A stretch of DNA of 7,976 nt from an uncultured bacterium. Its GTDB lineage: Bacteria > Actinomycetota > Coriobacteriia > Coriobacteriales > Coriobacteriaceae. Under the pieces are notes generated by a model, which searched no databases, was not told where the DNA came from, and saw only the letters and a program-made list of their open reading frames with translations. Positions 6,853-7,976 of the stretch are shown piece by piece. Numbering within the stretch: the first letter of the stretch is position 1; each line of letters begins with the position of its first letter. The position numbers and the translations under genes were made by a program. The stretch is from positions 1 through 7,976 of the forward strand of contig CAJMRP010000087.1 of the NCBI GenBank assembly GCA_905215765.1, in the 5' to 3' direction.

Positions 6853-6947
6853 GGCCCGGCCGGTGACGAGGTATTTGGTAGTCGAGCGATCCCGCAGGCG
6901 CAGCCGAGGACCAGCGAGACACCAAACACCTCGCCGCCGACCGGACC
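6853..6947 (-). ncRNA. 95-nt rod-like stem-loop downstream of ffs, unidentified structured RNA or repeat
   Basis: Arms 6853-6879 and 6921-6947 form a 27-bp stem on the minus strand with a single C-A mismatch; the 41-nt interior (6880-6920) can pair further (GTC/GAC, GGTCC/GGGATC, GGC/GCC) down to a tiny loop. Most non-Watson-Crick positions in the arms are G-U pairs on the minus strand and A-C clashes on the plus strand, which is what a functional minus-strand RNA would show. It begins 13 nt after the T6 run that should end ffs. I do not recognise the family; it could also be a palindromic repeat or back-up terminator without a U tract. Confidence 0.45.
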
Positions 6948-6960
6948 ATGTCGCGGCACC

Positions 6961-6966
6961 AAAAAA
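6961..6966 (-). terminator. U tract ending ffs
   Basis: Six T residues on the minus strand directly follow the closing GGGCG of the SRP RNA hairpin, so the RNA's own base stem serves as an intrinsic terminator. Confidence 0.6.
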
Positions 6967-7084
6967 CGCCCGTGCGCTCGATGGATTCGGATGCCCGACA
7001 GAGGCTCCTTATGGCTGCTTCCTTCCGGACCTGACCAGATTCGGAACATGTCGTCATCCGAACCCATCGAACGCGCTAGGCGCT
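6967..7084 (-). ncRNA. ffs: signal recognition particle RNA, small bacterial type (4.5S-like)
   Basis: The minus strand contains the near-invariant helix 8 core GGTCAGGTCCGGAAGGAAGC (within 7037-7013), including the GGAA tetraloop and the asymmetric loop that binds Ffh. The flanks pair as one long hairpin: TTCGATGGGTTCGGATG on the 5' side with CATCCGAATCCATCGAG on the 3' side, extended by the CGCC/GGGCG base. No Alu domain is present, so this is the small form of about 100-120 nt. With Ffh the RNA targets nascent membrane and secreted proteins to FtsY and the translocon. The 5' end is placed from the promoter (-10 at 7096-7091) and the 3' end from the T6 run; both are accurate to a few bases. 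Confidence 0.95.
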
Positions 7085-7090
7085 CGGTAT

Positions 7091-7119
7091 ATCTTACCTG
7101 CTCCCGCCCGCCAGAGCAA
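7091..7119 (-). promoter_or_regulatory. promoter of ffs
   Basis: On the minus strand TTGCTC (7119-7114), a 17-bp spacer and TAAGAT (7096-7091) precede the RNA, putting the start at about 7084, where the SRP RNA base stem begins. The agreement between predicted start and stem supports the call. Confidence 0.55.
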
Positions 7120-7128
7120 GGTAGCTAA

Positions 7129-7210
7129 TTTGGGACGGAGCTTTTTTGACTACTTTTGCAGCCCGATTGCCAGAGCAGCCAATGAGTAGTCAAAATAGTC
7201 CCATCCCAAA
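7129..7210. repeat. long imperfect inverted repeat upstream of ffs
   Basis: Arms 7129-7154 and 7185-7210 match as inverted copies at about 22 of 26 positions. The inner 11 bp (TTTTGACTACT and AGTAGTCAAAA) are perfect around a 30-nt loop. It lies just before the ffs promoter. No U tract follows on either strand, so it is not a typical terminator. Confidence 0.6.
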
Positions 7211-7243
7211 ATGACCGGCTTGGTGCCGCACCACAGAAAGGAC

Positions 7244-7375
7244 CCATCTACTACGTTTAGGCCACAGGGGTCGACCATAGCCGACTTTTTCGAAAATCGG
7301 CAAGCTTTCTACCTGCGGTTTTGTTTTTGTAAATTCCGGGATGGTCGAGAGTGGCCGGTTTAACGTAGTAGATGG
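7244..7375. repeat. 132-bp composite palindrome
   Basis: Nested inverted segments line up in order: CCATCTACTACGTT (7244-7257) with 7362-7375, perfect over 14 bp; GGCCAC (7260-7265) with 7351-7356; TCGACCAT (7271-7278) with 7341-7348. Inside one arm is a further hairpin (7280-7301: GCCGA/TCGGC around TTTTCGAAAA). The short hairpin GCCACG-TTT-CGTGGC overlaps the right edge (7375-7389). The nested order implies one extended cruciform or RNA fold rather than chance repeats. Confidence 0.6.
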
Positions 7376-7436
7376 CCACGTTTCGTGGCAAACGGTCCGA
7401 TCCAAGACCCAAGGCAGCCAACCTCGAATGGACATT

Positions 7437-7515
7437 CTCGAAGTTGCGGTGGAATACGGACTGAATTGGCACCTTAAAGGCAAAAACACTCCGTATTTCA
7501 CCGCAACTTATCGAG
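7437..7515. repeat. 24-bp-arm hairpin just after the glycerate kinase stop
   Basis: Arms 7437-7460 and 7490-7515 are inverted copies with one mismatch and a 2-nt bulge, around a 29-nt loop. On the minus strand it starts 10 nt after the stop codon of the glycerate kinase fragment, where a terminator would be expected, but no U run follows. It could protect the 3' end of that mRNA or be part of a repeat element together with the two palindromes to its left. Confidence 0.6.
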
Positions 7516-7525
7516 GGGATGGGTT

Positions 7526-7930
7526 TTAGATACGGCCAAGGTCGTAGGATCGAGCGGCTGCTTCGCCGGCGCAGATAAGGTTGGCTGTGGCTTCTTGCGG
7601 ATCGAGTGCCTGCTCCAGGTCCATGGGCTTGCGACAGATCGGCAAAACCAAGTCAATACCCTGCTCATGCACCGCATCCAGGTTGTCAGCGCGACCGCCC
7701 ACGACGGCAACCACCGGTTTGCCACACCGCTTGGCACGGCGCGCCACGCCCACCGGCGCCTTACCGGCGGCGGATTGCTCATCCATATTGCCCTCGCCTG
7801 TAATGACCAGGTCGACATCGCGCACGCGCTCGTCAAACCCCACGAGATCGAGCACCGTCTCCACGCCCGAACGCAGCTCCGCCCCGAGCGCCAGCAGCGC
7901 GGCACCCAGATAAAACAACATCATACCCAT
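7526..7930 (-). CDS. glycerate kinase, C-terminal part, apparently translated from its own start
   Basis: The 134-residue product matches the C-terminal third of the GlxK/GarK-type glycerate kinases (normally about 375-385 residues), which phosphorylate D-glycerate with ATP to phosphoglycerate. Visible family motifs are LGAALLALGAEL (8-19), DLVITGEGNMDEQS (40-53), GKAPVGVARRAK (56-67), PVVAVVGG (72-79) and HEQGIDLVLPICRKP (88-102). The start ATG 7930 has an excellent ribosome binding site, AGGAGG (7939-7944), 8 nt upstream. The same frame is closed by a TAA at 7955-7957, only 24 nt before the ATG, so this is not simply the tail of one uninterrupted frame. Before that stop the frame reads AGG-Trp-Leu, resembling the GAAGG motif that should lie immediately before this segment. 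The gene is therefore either split into two translated parts or a decayed or frameshifted pseudogene; the N-terminal part lies outside the window. Confidence 0.75.
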   Translation of the reverse strand: MGMMLFYLGAALLALGAELRSGVETVLDLVGFDERVRDVDLVITGEGNMDEQSAAGKAPVGVARRAKRCGKPVVAVVGGRADNLDAVHEQGIDLVLPICRKPMDLEQALDPQEATANLICAGEAAARSYDLGRI

Positions 7931-7976
7931 CTTGTTTTCCTCCTCTCCGCTGCATTACAGCCAGCCGCCGGCGCGC
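7931..7976 (-). other. end of upstream glycerate kinase reading frame, stop codon and internal ribosome binding site
   Basis: In the frame of the downstream fragment, 7975-7955 reads Arg-Ala-Gly-Gly-Trp-Leu-stop. The next 24 nt contain AGGAGG (7939-7944) and end at the ATG at 7930. If Ala-Gly-Gly is the family's GAAGG motif, about 33 bp carrying a stop, a ribosome binding site and a start have been placed between GAAGG and the next residue. Another frame reads Ala-Pro-Ala-Ala-Gly-Cys, so a frameshift is equally possible. Only 46 bases are visible. Confidence 0.45.

Noticed and set aside
6644..7057. Minus-strand open frame of 137 codons running over the SRP RNA.
   Set aside because: It overlaps the conserved SRP core, the 95-nt hairpin and the terminator, whose constraints explain the sequence; there is no coding evidence.
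7190..7501. Minus-strand open frame of 103 codons in the ffs-glycerate kinase gap.
   Set aside because: It starts at a GTG inside a hairpin arm with no ribosome binding site, runs across the composite palindrome, and its product has no recognisable domain. It is more likely repeat-derived sequence.
7120..7525. CRISPR-like array, suggested by several repeats in a gene-free gap.
   Set aside because: The repeats are inverted and differ from one another; there are no regularly spaced direct repeats and no cas genes.

Overview
The window looks like a high-GC, Gram-positive gut actinobacterium of the Coriobacteriia, most likely Collinsella or a close relative. This is inferred from three things: GC-rich codon use combined with AGGAGG-type ribosome binding sites, an LPXTG-like sorted surface protein carrying a LANTG signal, and a small (Alu-less) bacterial SRP RNA. 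No marker gene fixes the genus.

Layout, left to right. Positions 1-770 (minus) hold most of a class II ketose-bisphosphate aldolase, cut off by the window start. Positions 963-1511 (minus) encode a small flavodoxin-like protein. Positions 1639-5364 (minus) hold two ABC half-transporters whose stop and start codons abut (TAAATG); together they form an asymmetric heterodimeric exporter of the TM287/288, BmrCD or LmrCD type. A divergent promoter region (5365-5574) separates them from a plus-strand gene (5575-6624) for a secreted coiled-coil protein with a Pro/Thr-rich stalk and a C-terminal LANTG sorting signal. A strong bidirectional terminator follows at 6670-6710. Positions 6711-7525 carry no credible protein gene. 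They hold the SRP RNA (ffs, minus, about 7084-6967) with its own promoter and terminator, a 95-nt rod-like hairpin just beyond it, and three further long inverted repeats between ffs and the last gene. From 7526 to the window end (minus) is the C-terminal part of a glycerate kinase.

How the genes relate. The ABC pair is the only clear operon and should work as one efflux pump, with one consensus and one degenerate ATP site. The flavodoxin and aldolase genes lie downstream on the same strand, but each has its own candidate promoter, and hairpins sit in the gaps. The aldolase and glycerate kinase are both central sugar or triose metabolism enzymes but are far apart and probably unrelated in control.

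The points most worth a second look are the glycerate kinase, which appears split by an in-frame TAA followed by a near-perfect ribosome binding site and ATG; the cluster of long inverted repeats around ffs; and the surface protein's LANTG signal, preceded by two degenerate copies of the same heptad. I found no CRISPR array, transposase, tRNA or defence system.
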